Source of the DNA: Cesiribacteraceae bacterium YIM B00369
GTDB taxonomy: Bacteria > Bacteroidota > Bacteroidia > Cytophagales > Cyclobacteriaceae
DNA: 64,000 nt
Reading direction: 5' to 3'
Assembly: GCA_017948555.1 (NCBI GenBank)
Contig: JAFMYY010000009.1
Coordinates: 116,724 to 180,723 of the forward strand
Position 1 is the stretch's first letter; the number at the start of each line of letters is the position of its first letter. The notes beneath the pieces are model-generated. The model was not told the DNA's origin. It searched no databases and was given only the letters and a program-made list of their open reading frames with translations. The position numbers were made by a program, and so were the translations under genes. Below are positions 26,236 to 37,800 of this stretch, one piece after another.

Positions 26236-27708
26236 TTACTCCACAACCAAATCAAGAGGAGAAATATCCTTTGACGGCAAAGTAGATGTACCCATCAGGT
26301 AACAATCAACTGCACGGGCAGCTTCTCTTCCTTCAGATATTGCCCATACAACTAAGGACTGTCCGCGGCGGGCATCGCCTGCAGCAAACACATTATCAAT
26401 ACTTGTCTGGTACTTTTCGTTTGCTTTTATATTACCTCTTTCATCTAGTGCAATGCTAAACTGCTCCAGTAATCCTTTAGGCTGAGTATGCACAAAACCG
26501 ATGGCCAGCAAAGCAAGTTCACATGGAATTTCACGCTCAGTACCTTCTATTTCCTTGAAGGAAGGACGTCCGTTCTCTCCGGTTTCCCAGCTCAGGTTTA
26601 CAACCACAATGCCTTTCAGGTTTCCGTTTTCGTCACCTACAAAAGACTTTGTAAGCATGGCCCAGTTACGCTCGCCACCCTCTTCGTGAGAAGATGAAGT
26701 ACGAAGGATCATCGGCCAGTTTGGCCATGGGTTATCTTCAGTCCGGTTTTTTGGAGGCTGGGCAAGAAGCTCAATCTGGGTAACACTTTTTGCTCTGTGC
26801 CTGTTGGATGTTCCCACACAGTCAGCACCGGTATCGCCACCACCAATTACCACTACATTTTTACCTGTAGCAAGAATTTCCTCTTCAGTAATAGTTGCTC
26901 CCTGGTTTCTCTTATTCTGCTGGCGAAGGAAATCCATAGCAAAATGAACTCCTTTAAACTCACGGCCGGGTATTGGCAGATCGCGTGGCACTTCTGCCCC
27001 ACAGCACAATACAACAGCATCGAATTCCTTCTTCAGTTCATCTGCTGAAATATCCACACCTACATGCACTCCGGTTTTGATAATTATGCCTTCTTCCTTC
27101 ATCAGGTTGGCTCTTCTCTCCACCACCCACTTTTCAAGCTTAAAGTCAGGAATACCATACTGAAGTAAACCTCCAATACGGTCCTGCTTTTCAAACAGGG
27201 TAACAGTATGGCCTGCTTTATTTAACTGAGCTGCGGCAGCCATACCTGCAGGTCCTGAACCAACAACGGCAACTGTTTTTCCGGTACGAACCTCAGGCGG
27301 GCTGGGTTGAATATATCCTAATTCCCATGCTTTTTCAGCAATAGACTTTTCAATAAATTCAATCGCTACCGGTGGCTTGTTTATTCCAAGCACACAGGAG
27401 GCCTCACAGGGAGCCGGGCAAATTCTTCCTGTAAATTCAGGGAAGTTATTTGTAGTGCTGAGGATTTCAATCGCCAGCTTCCAGTCACCTTTATAAACAG
27501 CATCGTTAAAATCAGGAATTTTATTTCCTACCGGACATCCGCTGTGACAAAAAGGTACACCACAGTCCATACAGCGTGCCGATTGCTCATTGCTAAGCTT
27601 TTCGTCCTGTACCTGGTATATTTCGTTATAATCGTTTATTCTTTCTTTCGGATCTCTGGCAGAAGGTAAGTTTCTGTCAAATTCCTTAAATCCTGTAATT
27701 TTTCCCAT
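26236..27708 (-). CDS. gltD: Glutamate synthase small subunit
   Basis: 490 residues. It transfers electrons from NADPH to the large subunit for glutamine-dependent glutamate synthesis. The N-terminal domain binds two [4Fe-4S] clusters through CMDCGVPFCHSGCP (about 47-60) and GRICPAPCEASC (about 94-105). FAD binds at VAVVGSGPAGMAAA (about 147) and NADPH at VVVIGGGDTGADC (about 290); GDARRGQSLVVWAISEGR near 450 is the second FAD contact. It starts 25 bp after gltB and shares its operon and the downstream terminator. Confidence 0.97.
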   Translation of the reverse strand: MGKITGFKEFDRNLPSARDPKERINDYNEIYQVQDEKLSNEQSARCMDCGVPFCHSGCPVGNKIPDFNDAVYKGDWKLAIEILSTTNNFPEFTGRICPAPCEASCVLGINKPPVAIEFIEKSIAEKAWELGYIQPSPPEVRTGKTVAVVGSGPAGMAAAAQLNKAGHTVTLFEKQDRIGGLLQYGIPDFKLEKWVVERRANLMKEEGIIIKTGVHVGVDISADELKKEFDAVVLCCGAEVPRDLPIPGREFKGVHFAMDFLRQQNKRNQGATITEEEILATGKNVVVIGGGDTGADCVGTSNRHRAKSVTQIELLAQPPKNRTEDNPWPNWPMILRTSSSHEEGGERNWAMLTKSFVGDENGNLKGIVVVNLSWETGENGRPSFKEIEGTEREIPCELALLAIGFVHTQPKGLLEQFSIALDERGNIKANEKYQTSIDNVFAAGDARRGQSLVVWAISEGREAARAVDCYLMGTSTLPSKDISPLDLVVE

Positions 27709-27733
27709 TATACTTCCTTTTTATACAGCGTGA

Positions 27734-30700
27734 TTATACAGCTTGTTTCAGGGCATTTTTCCTTTGAGACAGAACCGCTTTGTACTCTCTTGGCATCACT
27801 TTGGCAAATGATTCTACTGCCCGATCCCAGTTTTCCAACAACTCTTTCCCTTTGGAGCTACCTGTAAATTCAACATGTTTTTCAATCATCCCGCGCACAA
27901 GGGCCTGGTCTTCGAATTCCATAGGTTCAAATTCCACCAGTTCCATATTGCAACGCTCAGGGAGTCTTTGCTCCGGATCGAACACATAGGCTACTCCACC
28001 ACTCATACCAGCGGCAAAGTTACGTCCGGTATTACCAAGTATTACCACAGTACCGCCGGTCATATATTCACAGGCATGGTCTCCTGCTCCTTCAACCACT
28101 GCAGTTGCACCGGAGTTCCGGACAGCAAAACGCTCACCAGCCATACCATTAATGTAAACATCACCTGATGTTGCTCCATAAAGAGCCACGTTACCAATAA
28201 TAATATTGTCTTCCGGCTTAAGCTTAGCAGTTTTATGCGGATAAACGATCAGTTGTGCACCTGACAAGCCTTTTCCAAAGTAGTCATTAGCTTCGCCTTC
28301 AAGTTCCATTTTAAGACCTCTTGCGGCAAACACGCCAAAGCTCTGGCCTGCGGATCCTTTAAAGTTAAAGTGGATGGTTCCTTCCGGAAGACCTTCACCT
28401 CTGTACTTTTTGGAAATCTCGTTTGAAATAAGCGCTCCAACAGACCTGTTGATATTAACCAGGTTGAATGATGCATTTACAGACTTACCGTTTTCCAGGG
28501 CATCTTTTGCGGCTTCCACCAGTTTCCAGTCAAGAACCTTGTCAATATCATGCTCCTGTTCCTGTTGCTTGTATATGCCAACACCAGGCACGGCAGTTGC
28601 TTTATAGATGAGTGGCTTCAGGTTAATATCTTTCAGCTTCCAGTGATCGATACCTTCTCTTACTTTTAAGACATCGGCCTGACCAACCATTTCATTAATG
28701 GTACGGAAACCAAGAGATGCCATAATTTCACGAAGGTCCTGTGCAAGGAACATGAAAAGATTCACCACATGCTCAGGCTTACCGGTAAACAGTTTCCTTA
28801 ATTCAGGATCCTGAGTAGCCACACCTACAGGGCAGGTATTCAGGTGACACTTACGCATCATGATACAACCTTCTACAATAAGGGCAGCAGTTGCCACTCC
28901 CCATTCTTCAGCCCCTAAAAGCGTTGCAATGGCAAGGTCACGGCCGGTCCTGATCTGTCCGTCAGTCTGAACTGTAATACGGCTTCTTAAGTTATTTCTA
29001 ACCAGGGTCTGGTGAGTTTCTGCAAGACCTAACTCCCATGGAATACCTGCATGGTAAACTGAGCTGATTGGCGATGCTCCGGTTCCACCATCGTGGCCGG
29101 CGATAAGCACCACATCTGCTTTTGCTTTTGCCACACCAGCAGCAACAGTACCCACACCTGCTTCTGCCACCAGTTTCACGTTAATACGTGCTTCACGGTT
29201 AGCATTTTTCAGGTCGAAGATCAGCTGTGCAAGGTCCTCAATAGAATAGATATCGTGGTGAGGCGGTGGTGAAATAAGACCTACACCAGGGGTAGAGTGG
29301 CGCACGCGGGCAATCCATTCATCTACCTTATGTCCCGGAAGCTGACCTCCTTCACCAGGCTTGGCACCCTGGGCAATTTTAATCTGTAATTCATCTGCAT
29401 TGGTAAGGTAGTGGCTTGTTACACCAAACCTGCCCGATGCTATCTGCTTGATGGCTGAGCGTTCCCAGTCCCCATTTGGCTTTCTTTCAAAACGTACTTC
29501 ATCTTCTCCACCCTCACCACTGTTACTCTTCGCACCAATACGGTTCATGGCAACAGCAAGCGTACTGTGGGCTTCGTAAGAGATTGATCCGAATGACATT
29601 GCACCGGTGGCAAATCTCTTCAGGATATTTTCCACAGGCTCCACTTCTTCAAGAGGAATTGCCTGGCGGCCTTCGGTATTAAAATCAAGAAGTCCGCGCA
29701 GGGTGCAGGCACGCTTCGACTGATCATTGATCTGATCGGCATATTTTTTATACATACCATAGTCGTTGCGCTTGGTTGAATACTGCAGCAGGTGAATAGT
29801 CTGCGGATTCATGAGGTGATACTCACCGTCGCGTTTCCACTGATAGAACCCACCTACAGGCAACCTTGATGCCACATGCTGAGGGAATGCATATTTATGA
29901 CGTACTAGAACCTCTCTGGCAATACCATCGAATCCGATGCCGCCAATACGGGAAATAGTTCCTTCAAAGCATTTATCAACCACATCCTTGCTCAGGCCAA
30001 GGCACTCAAATATCTGGGCACCCTGGTAAGCCTGAAGAGTGGAAATACCCATTTTAGAAAGAATCTTAAGCAGACCGCCATTCACAGCTTTAATGTAATT
30101 CTGGAAGGCATCTTCGTTGCTTATTTCTTTTGCCAGCTGCTTCTCCTTGTTCAGTCCCATGATGGATTCAAATGCAAGGTATGGGTGTACTGCACTTGCA
30201 CCATAACCTACAAGAGTAGCATAATGATGGGTTTCCCAAACATCGCCTGCTTCAATTACAATACCTGCTTTGGTACGTAACCTTGCACGGATAAGGTGGT
30301 GTTGTACGGCACCCATTGCAAGCAGAGATGGAACAGGAGCATTTTCTGTATCCACAGCCTTATCTGAAAGAACAAGGATATTGAAACCTGCAGCAATAGC
30401 CTCCACACATTCCTGACAAATGCGGTCGATTGCTTCCTGCAGCCTTCCATCCTGCCCGTCGGCATTGAATACAATTGAAATTACCTTATGTCTGTAGCCA
30501 TATTTATCCAGCTGCTTAAGCGTGATCATGTTCTCATGGGAGAGCACCGGCTGAGATATATGTACCTGCTTACAATGTTCAGGGCTTTCCTCAAGGATGT
30601 TAAGACCCTCTCCTACTCTGGTAAATAAGGACATTACCATACGCTCCCTGATAGGGTCGATTGGCGGGTTACTTACCTGGGCAAAAAGCTGCTTAAAATA

Positions 30701-32254
30701 GTTTGATAAGTGCTGACTCTGGCTCGATAAAATGGTAAGAGGAGTATCTGCTCCCATTGAACCGATTGGTTCTTTACCACCTTCGGCCATAGGGCCAAGG
30801 ATTACACGGATATCTTCAGCTGAATAACCGTAAGTCTGCTGTCTTTGAAGAAGGGTGCTTTCATTTAATTCAAGCCCCGGAACCTTTGGAGGCAGCAGCT
30901 CACGAAGCTTCAGGCGGTTTTGGCGTAACCATTCGCGGTAAGGCTTACGGCCTGCAATTTCATCCTTAACTTCTTCGTCGCTGATAATTCTTCCTTCTTC
31001 AAGGTCTACCAGGAACATTTTACCAGGCTGCAGGCGGCCTTTCTGAATTACCTTATCTTCATCTACCGGTAAAGCACCGGCTTCGGAGGCCATTACCACA
31101 TCACCATCTTCGGTAACGCAGTAGCGTGAAGGTCTCAAACCATTACGGTCAAGGAGGGCACCCACTACTTTACCATCCGTAAAACAGATAGAGGCAGGAC
31201 CATCCCATGGTTCCATCAAAGAAGCGTGGAATTTATAAAAATCTTTTCTCTTAGGCTCCATCAGGTAATTGAACTCCCAGGCCTCAGGCACCATCATCAT
31301 AAGGGCATGTGGCAGCGAACGGCCGGCAAGCACCAGGAGTTCCACCATGCTGTCAAAGTTGGCAGAGTCTGAGTGGTTGGAGTCACAAATCGGAAGAAGC
31401 ATATTAAGCTCTTCCTTGGTAAACAGGGAAGACTGCATAAGCACTTCCTTTGTTTTCATTTTATTAACATTCCCTCTGATCGTGTTAATTTCACCATTGT
31501 GGGCGATAAAGCGGAACGGCTGAGCCAGTTTCCACTGAGGGAAGGTATTGGTCGAGAAACGGGAGTGAACCAGCGCGATGGCAGAAACGAGCCTTTCATC
31601 CTGAAGGTCCTTATAGTAGGTCTTAACCTGATCGGTACGTAATTGTCCTTTATAAACAATAACTTTATTTGAGAGGCTGGCGAAGTAGAAGTTACCCATG
31701 TGGCCATCTACAGTTCTGCCGATTGTATGTGTGGTGTGGTTCCTGAAAACATATAATTTACGCTCAAGGGAATCCACATCAAGGCTGCTATCAAGAGATT
31801 TAAGGAAGATCTGCTCAATCTTTGGCTCATTTGCAAGAGCAGTTGCACCAATTCCCTGACGGTCAACAGGCACTTCGCGGTATCCTATTATCTGTAGTCC
31901 GAGTTTTTCAGCTGCTTCTTCCAACACCTTGCGGCAGTTCTGTCTTACCTCTTCCTCTGTAGGAAAGAACACCATTCCAACACCATAATGGCCAGCTTCA
32001 GGCAATGCCATTTCTAACTTACCACATTCCTCTTTAAAAAAGTCATGAGGCAGCTGAAAAAGAATACCTGCCCCGTCACCAGTCTCAGGCTCACAACCAC
32101 AACCTCCACGGTGTTCCATATTCTCAAGCATTACCAGAGCATTTGCTATGGTAGCATGAGACTTAACACCTTTCAGGTTGGTTAGAAAACCGATCCCGCA
32201 GGAATCATGTTCAGCTTCGGGCAGATATAAAGTTTCAACAGGTTCTTTTACCAT
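27734..32254 (-). CDS. gltB: Glutamate synthase large subunit
   Basis: 1506 residues, full length. A short propeptide precedes Cys19 in HDSCGIGF, which becomes the N-terminal nucleophile of the class II glutamine amidotransferase domain (to about 430). A central domain, the FMN-binding synthase barrel (about 830-1190, with GEGGEDE and LPGHKVDEWIARVRHSTPG, and AGHDGGTGASPISS) and the [3Fe-4S] ligand set C-x5-C-x4-C in MMRKCHLNTCPVG (about 1130) follow, then the GXGXG beta-helix end domain. It converts glutamine and 2-oxoglutarate to two glutamates with gltD. First gene of the gltBD operon; no clear promoter box was found just upstream. Confidence 0.97.
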   Translation of the reverse strand: MVKEPVETLYLPEAEHDSCGIGFLTNLKGVKSHATIANALVMLENMEHRGGCGCEPETGDGAGILFQLPHDFFKEECGKLEMALPEAGHYGVGMVFFPTEEEVRQNCRKVLEEAAEKLGLQIIGYREVPVDRQGIGATALANEPKIEQIFLKSLDSSLDVDSLERKLYVFRNHTTHTIGRTVDGHMGNFYFASLSNKVIVYKGQLRTDQVKTYYKDLQDERLVSAIALVHSRFSTNTFPQWKLAQPFRFIAHNGEINTIRGNVNKMKTKEVLMQSSLFTKEELNMLLPICDSNHSDSANFDSMVELLVLAGRSLPHALMMMVPEAWEFNYLMEPKRKDFYKFHASLMEPWDGPASICFTDGKVVGALLDRNGLRPSRYCVTEDGDVVMASEAGALPVDEDKVIQKGRLQPGKMFLVDLEEGRIISDEEVKDEIAGRKPYREWLRQNRLKLRELLPPKVPGLELNESTLLQRQQTYGYSAEDIRVILGPMAEGGKEPIGSMGADTPLTILSSQSQHLSNYFKQLFAQVSNPPIDPIRERMVMSLFTRVGEGLNILEESPEHCKQVHISQPVLSHENMITLKQLDKYGYRHKVISIVFNADGQDGRLQEAIDRICQECVEAIAAGFNILVLSDKAVDTENAPVPSLLAMGAVQHHLIRARLRTKAGIVIEAGDVWETHHYATLVGYGASAVHPYLAFESIMGLNKEKQLAKEISNEDAFQNYIKAVNGGLLKILSKMGISTLQAYQGAQIFECLGLSKDVVDKCFEGTISRIGGIGFDGIAREVLVRHKYAFPQHVASRLPVGGFYQWKRDGEYHLMNPQTIHLLQYSTKRNDYGMYKKYADQINDQSKRACTLRGLLDFNTEGRQAIPLEEVEPVENILKRFATGAMSFGSISYEAHSTLAVAMNRIGAKSNSGEGGEDEVRFERKPNGDWERSAIKQIASGRFGVTSHYLTNADELQIKIAQGAKPGEGGQLPGHKVDEWIARVRHSTPGVGLISPPPHHDIYSIEDLAQLIFDLKNANREARINVKLVAEAGVGTVAAGVAKAKADVVLIAGHDGGTGASPISSVYHAGIPWELGLAETHQTLVRNNLRSRITVQTDGQIRTGRDLAIATLLGAEEWGVATAALIVEGCIMMRKCHLNTCPVGVATQDPELRKLFTGKPEHVVNLFMFLAQDLREIMASLGFRTINEMVGQADVLKVREGIDHWKLKDINLKPLIYKATAVPGVGIYKQQEQEHDIDKVLDWKLVEAAKDALENGKSVNASFNLVNINRSVGALISNEISKKYRGEGLPEGTIHFNFKGSAGQSFGVFAARGLKMELEGEANDYFGKGLSGAQLIVYPHKTAKLKPEDNIIIGNVALYGATSGDVYINGMAGERFAVRNSGATAVVEGAGDHACEYMTGGTVVILGNTGRNFAAGMSGGVAYVFDPEQRLPERCNMELVEFEPMEFEDQALVRGMIEKHVEFTGSSKGKELLENWDRAVESFAKVMPREYKAVLSQRKNALKQAV

Positions 32255-32931
32255 CTTATATACGTTAATTAATTACTACAACTGCTAGGGCTACTTAGAT
32301 ACCACACCAGGGTGGTCAGAAAACAGGAGAAACTCCGGTCCACTGCTTTTTGTACTTATATTTTCCGGATATGGATTGTATCATGCAACATAATTTACTT
32401 TGCCTTCGTTCAATGACAATGAGCAAACTATCAAAAAATGGCAAAGAATAAGGAGTTTTCTGCGCCACATTTCAATATATCCGCATGAATCGAGGACGAA
32501 GATAAATATATAAATATTAAAAAGCAAAAGTATACATCATTTACAGGCTGTCTGTACATTAATCCACAAAAGAAATTCCCTGTCAGGTTATTCCGCAAAC
32601 GTTAATTGTATTTTTATTATATTTCGATTTTTTTTAACAGCTCCATACCAAACAGAGCATAAAAGGTACATTCCCATAATTTTCTTTGCACCCCCCCTCC
32701 TTCTACTCCCGGCGCACTTCGACACTCATATTTCTGTATAAAAACAAATCTGCAACTGTCTGTGGTTTCCTTTCGTCCATGATTCCACCGTATTCCGGAT
32801 CCGGAATTTTATAAACAGGCTGACACAGGTAAGTTTAAAAACAAAAAAGCATCAGCCAATTAAATTTCAGCTGATGCTTTCCTGTATTAAAGTTATTAAG
32901 TACGGTGGGAGTCTCCTTGTATTGCCCTTTT
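32255..32931. other. 677-bp intergenic region upstream of gltB
   Basis: Long leader/spacer without a credible gene. CAAAAGTA (32525-32532, minus) matches a -7 box but has no TTG at 19-21 nt. The 3' end carries the terminator of the next leftward gene (32841-32880). No known riboswitch core was recognised. Confidence 0.45.
32841..32880 (-). terminator. Intrinsic terminator of the S41 lipoprotein gene
   Basis: AAAGCATCAGC (32846-32856) pairs with GCTGATGCTTT (32870-32880); on the minus strand TTTTTTGTTTTT follows. About 50 bp after the stop at 32932. Confidence 0.85.
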
Positions 32932-34509
32932 CTACTGAGCCAGGTGCAACCTTTCCTCTATCATACCTTTCAGCTTATTATCACCTCCAATAGGAGTTAC
33001 TTCCATGCCGGAAGTGCTTTTTAATCTGGCATTTTCAGAGGCTGTTCTGGCATTAGGAATAGTACCACCGTTTTGTATAATAGCTAATGCGGTGGCAAGG
33101 CTTTCTTCCTGCACATCACCAAAATCTTTGGTTACATCGTCAATTGTTTTAATATCAGGTGTAAAGCCATCAAAGTAATCTCCTTTTTTTTCAGAGTTAA
33201 CAGTCTGGAAATTTGGGAAATAAACTTTATACTTATCAATAGTAATACCAAAGAAACCAACCGGCTTACCGTAAGATTTTTCTCCTACTATAGCCACATT
33301 CATATAAGGTTTCAGGGTATTAATAACCAGCTCACTGGCAGATGCCGTATTTCCGGTTACGATAAAAACCACATTTCTTATATTTTCCAGAGACCCCTCT
33401 TTACTGAACCTGTAGGTGGTTTTTGCTTCTGAAAAGTCAATATCGTCATAAGTAAGGGTCCTGCCTCTTGATTTTTTAGGCTCATTATTTTCGTCCAGGA
33501 GGACCTGATTTTTCAATATATCAGCCTCTCCTTTTTGCATCAGATCATTATATAACTCCGTATACATTACTGAACCATTAAGGCCGGAAGGAGCTATCAG
33601 GTTACAGAGATATTCCGCGGTATGTACATAACCACCTCCATTATAGCGGAAATCCACTACCAGGTCTGTTACACCGGCATTTGCAAATTCAGTAAAAGCC
33701 TGATCAAGGGCAGCCTGTGAGTTGCTCAAACGGGTAAAAGTATCATATACAATATACCCAACCTTTGCTCCACCTGCATTCAGCACTGCTTTTTTGAAAA
33801 CAGGGTTTACGGTATAGGTGTTCTCTGCAACAGTAACCGACACAACCGATCCGTCCTTTTTCTGTACGGTAAGCTTTATCGACGACTGCCTCATAGCATT
33901 ATTAATAAAGTCAATATCGGACTGGGAATCGGTACGCACCTCGCGGTCGTTTACTTTCAGCACCCTGTCAGCCCTTAGCAAACCTGCATTTCCGGCAGGA
34001 GATCCCGGATAAACATACCTGATACGAATACCACCATCACCTGCATTTGCCAGTCCAAAACCAAAATCATACTCGGTTCCTTCAGAAGCCATAGCCATTC
34101 TTGCTCCCGGTGATCCAATAAAAGCATCATTTTCTTCCAGGTAGGAATACTTCGGATAACCGGCTGTTCTGGAAACAAATTCAAAAGGAGTACCAGTGGA
34201 AGAGTTAATTTTTAACTGCGATATATCAAACACTTCCTTTTCAAAAGCCTCCAGTTCCGTCCTGTAAATATTGTATTTTCTGGGATTAAAATCTTTATAG
34301 GAGGGCAATGCATCGTACCACAGGTAAGTCTGCTTTGCGTAAAGAAAAATGGAGTCAAGGGTCTGCTCTGTTCTGGTTCCGCCTGGTTCAGGAGCTGAAT
34401 CAGCCTTGCTGTCTACAAAAAGATCATCCTCCTTCTGGCATGCCTGGAGAGACAGGCCTGCAAACAGGCAACCGTAAACAACTTTTTGTAAGACCGGATT
34501 TAATTTCAT
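32932..34509 (-). CDS. S41 family peptidase, lipoprotein
   Basis: 525 residues. Signal sequence with lipobox SLQAC, lipidated Cys24, so it is anchored in the envelope. A helical N-terminal S41 domain (about 45-110), a PDZ domain (about 155-235, GFGLANAGDGGIRI and GSPAGNAGLLRADRVLKVND) and the S41 core follow. The nucleophile is in NTASASELV (about 390) and the lysine in EKSYGKPVG (about 411). VVDFRYNGGGYV is the typical core strand. It is shorter than the Prc-type enzyme at 11096 and lacks its C-terminal domain; it resembles the Bacteroidota C-terminal-processing lipoproteins. The substrate is unknown. Transcribed alone. Confidence 0.9.
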   Translation of the reverse strand: MKLNPVLQKVVYGCLFAGLSLQACQKEDDLFVDSKADSAPEPGGTRTEQTLDSIFLYAKQTYLWYDALPSYKDFNPRKYNIYRTELEAFEKEVFDISQLKINSSTGTPFEFVSRTAGYPKYSYLEENDAFIGSPGARMAMASEGTEYDFGFGLANAGDGGIRIRYVYPGSPAGNAGLLRADRVLKVNDREVRTDSQSDIDFINNAMRQSSIKLTVQKKDGSVVSVTVAENTYTVNPVFKKAVLNAGGAKVGYIVYDTFTRLSNSQAALDQAFTEFANAGVTDLVVDFRYNGGGYVHTAEYLCNLIAPSGLNGSVMYTELYNDLMQKGEADILKNQVLLDENNEPKKSRGRTLTYDDIDFSEAKTTYRFSKEGSLENIRNVVFIVTGNTASASELVINTLKPYMNVAIVGEKSYGKPVGFFGITIDKYKVYFPNFQTVNSEKKGDYFDGFTPDIKTIDDVTKDFGDVQEESLATALAIIQNGGTIPNARTASENARLKSTSGMEVTPIGGDNKLKGMIEERLHLAQ

Positions 34510-34853
34510 ATTATTTATAAATGAATTAAGAATTAATTACTGGGGGATACGGCAATAAATCAGGCAAAACACCTGAATACAGAACCATTTTAATGATTTC
34601 CTTATAATTGATCAGGTATCCCTGCTATATACAAAATATAAGAAAAGAACGTTTCAATACCACACTTTTATTGTGCAGAATCTTTTACCTGCTCAAATGC
34701 ATCCTTACTTCTGCACAGGGAATGGCCCCACATTGAATTTAAATATTATCTGCAAAAAAGAAAAAGGGACTCCAGCCTAAGTATGTACCTTTTAGCTGAA
34801 GACCCTTCGTTCCTGTTATTAATTAAACCGTTTTCATACTACATAATACCTCT
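34510..34853. other. 344-bp intergenic region
   Basis: Holds the terminator at 34755-34805 for the gene to the right. No promoter with both boxes and no small gene was found. Confidence 0.5.
34755..34805 (-). terminator. Intrinsic terminator of the thioredoxin-fold gene
   Basis: On the minus strand an 11-base arm (34805-34795) pairs with 34776-34766 with one mismatch and one G-T pair, followed by TTTTTCTTTTTT. It lies 48 bp past the stop at 34854. Confidence 0.65.
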
Positions 34854-37800
34854 TTACTCTGCCAGGTGTTTTTCCAGTTCAGCAAGAGTGGCGGGCAAAT
34901 TACCGGGCCTGGAGGCTTTTGTGTTTATCATCTGCCCGTTTCTGTTCATGATCATGTACCGGGGAATTCCAGTAATTTCAAACTTACCCTGCAGGTCGCT
35001 GTAAGTGTCTCCGGACAGGTAATAATGATCCCCTTCCAGGTTAAACTTTTTAATGCAGTTTTCCCATTCAGGTTTTCCTCCGCTTCCGCAAATATATACA
35101 TATACCACATCCTTATTTTTGGTAGCCTCCTTCATGGCTGGAGCATGCTCAAACTCGCTCCTGCAGGGACCACACCAGGGAGCCCAAAAATCAATGTACA
35201 ACACTTTACCCTGATGTTTCAGGGCCAGCTCTTTGAGAAATTCATCTGCCGATCCTTCTGCTAAATTGTTGAGCTCAGCAAATTCAGGAAGAGGCTTATT
35301 ATACAACGCGAGCGTTTTTTCATAAGCAATGGCTAAATGATTTTTAACCTCCCCCTCCATTCCATTATATGCAACAACAGAGTGCCATGATTTTTCCAGA
35401 CCTTCAGGATTATTGCTTTCAAGTTTTTGATGAAAGCCGGAAGAAATAACAAGTCCGCTGAAAAATTCTTTATACGGAATGGCATCCAGAGCCTGAAGCC
35501 TAAGATCAAGAGCGGCCTTTTCGGCTATTTCCATATGTAAAGCTGAGTTTCTTTGCAGGACATTACTGAGCACCTTCCCTCTTTCTTCATTTCTCCTTTC
35601 GAAATTATAAAGAGCAGCCAGTGTTTCGGAACTGAGTGTTTTATCCACCTCCTTCAAAATTTTAATCATCTCTTTACTATCAACTTTTTGCAGCTTCTTT
35701 TTCTGAATCTCTGCGCGTATGCCATCTCTGTTTCTATTCATCACCTCAGTCCGGAAGTTCATTAGTTCCTTTTCCTTTTTATCTCCGGTAAACCATACCA
35801 GCGAATGTATATTTTTCTTTTCCGTTTCAGTAATTTCCTTGTCAGCCTTCAGGACTTCAACCCAAAAAAGGCTGTCGGTCACAACATTTACATTATTACC
35901 AATTTTTCTGTTCACATAACCAGTCACACCGGCAGCATACCAGCTAAAATCACCTGAAACCCAGTTTTTCTTATCTGTCACATTCAGAGAATCCAGAAAA
36001 CTAAAATAGGTGGGGTGCTCTGTGAGAACAGGCTTTTCGAGATAACTTTTCCTTAACCAGCAGTACCTTAATAGATCTTCATAATAAGATACCTTCACAT
36101 CCGTATCAATTAACTCTTTGAAACCGGGAGAATAATTATCAGACGCTAACTTATGACTGTAAAACTGAGACTCCTCCGACAGCAACTCCTTCCTTGCCTT
36201 TTTATACTCCTCAGGTTCAAGTGCAAGATTACTCCTGTCTTTACCATTTAAGGAGCGATTGAAAGCAGAATATTCATCATTAGAAAAATGCTGCCAATCG
36301 CGGTTTATCTCTGCTACATTTCCCATATACAAGCAGGTGCTTAAGTTTTTGGTGTTCGATCCGTCAATATAAACTAATAAGGTATCGCCGGGAATCAGAA
36401 ACTGAGTCGATAAGCGACCGGTATATTTCATATAGACTTCCTGTGGAGTTACTAAAGGCACCTGAATAATAAAAGCACCCTCCTGGTCGGGTTTCCGGCT
36501 GTATTTCACCTGATCGCCATAAAACAGATCGTTAACGATTATTTCAAAACGTGTATTCTTCTGGTTATCAGGCAAATTCCTGACAAAACCTTTTACCACC
36601 GCATAACCAGCCTTAGTGTCTTCAGGAATCCGGAATGTTGGCTGGTAAGAAGCAAGGCCCTGGGAGTTCACACAAGTTATCTCACTCCCACCATCCTGAC
36701 TGGCTAAAAGAGTATTGGCACCCACGGGGCGAAGGGCAAATTCCGCCTCTTTGGGAAAAAGCCTGCATACTTCTTTACCTGCCTCATTTTTATAACAGAC
36801 AGTATCTGTTTTTTCCGCTATTACAAAATATTTACCGTTGTTATAACTAACCTCCCTGTAATTCCAGACATCGTTTTTGTAAAGCACTTTCCGGTCCATA
36901 AGACCAAACAGCCACTGACCGTTTTCCTTGTTAATCCAGTTCTCCCTTAACTCCTGCGGCAGTTCAACTGTGGCTGCATCAGCTAAGGAATTATCATTTT
37001 TGTATTGAATAAATTTCCCCTCAGGACTGCCGGATACTTCAATGTACCGCTCATTTACCTTTTTCAGGTAAGCAAGTGTTTTATTCCCTTTCGTGAACTT
37101 ATAATGCCTGCCATCAAATAGCACCTTATCAAACGCTCCTTTAGCAATTTTCACTTTCCGGGGCATTATATTATTACCTTCTATCCTGATTTGTGCTTTC
37201 GAACCATTGCAGGCGAACCATTCTCCGGCAAACTCATTTTCCACCACCAGACCATCCGGCAGGTGCATGTCATGCTTCAGATAAATAAAAGTATTACCGG
37301 GCAGGTATAGGCGGCTGTAATTTTCATTTACCTCCTCAACTGCATACTCTAACCTCCTGCCCTTGTAAGTAAAATTTAAAATATATCTGTTCCTGTGCTT
37401 ATTCAGCCGGTCAAGATCTATCACCTCATCGTTGTACTGTAACTGGTAACCGGGGAGTAATTTTACCGTAAAATCTTCAGCAGTGGTAGCATACATGGTT
37501 TTCTTTAAATTTTCCGGCACATCAGAAATAAGAATCCCGGGGGCATTTGGCAGCTCCGGACTGCGTTTTAAATTTACCCATCCTTTTTTTCCTAAGATTT
37601 GAATCCGTGTGTATTCAGGGTATTTCCCCGACTCTATTAAGTGAAAGTATAAACCAAATTCTTCCCCGCTCAGGTTAAGCTGCCTTGTATTGCCGTGAAT
37701 AATAGCCTTGCTGTACACATATTTACTAGCTTCCAGCATGCAATAATCATCAAAAAACTCCACATACAATTTATCACTCCCATCCGTGCTATACCATTTA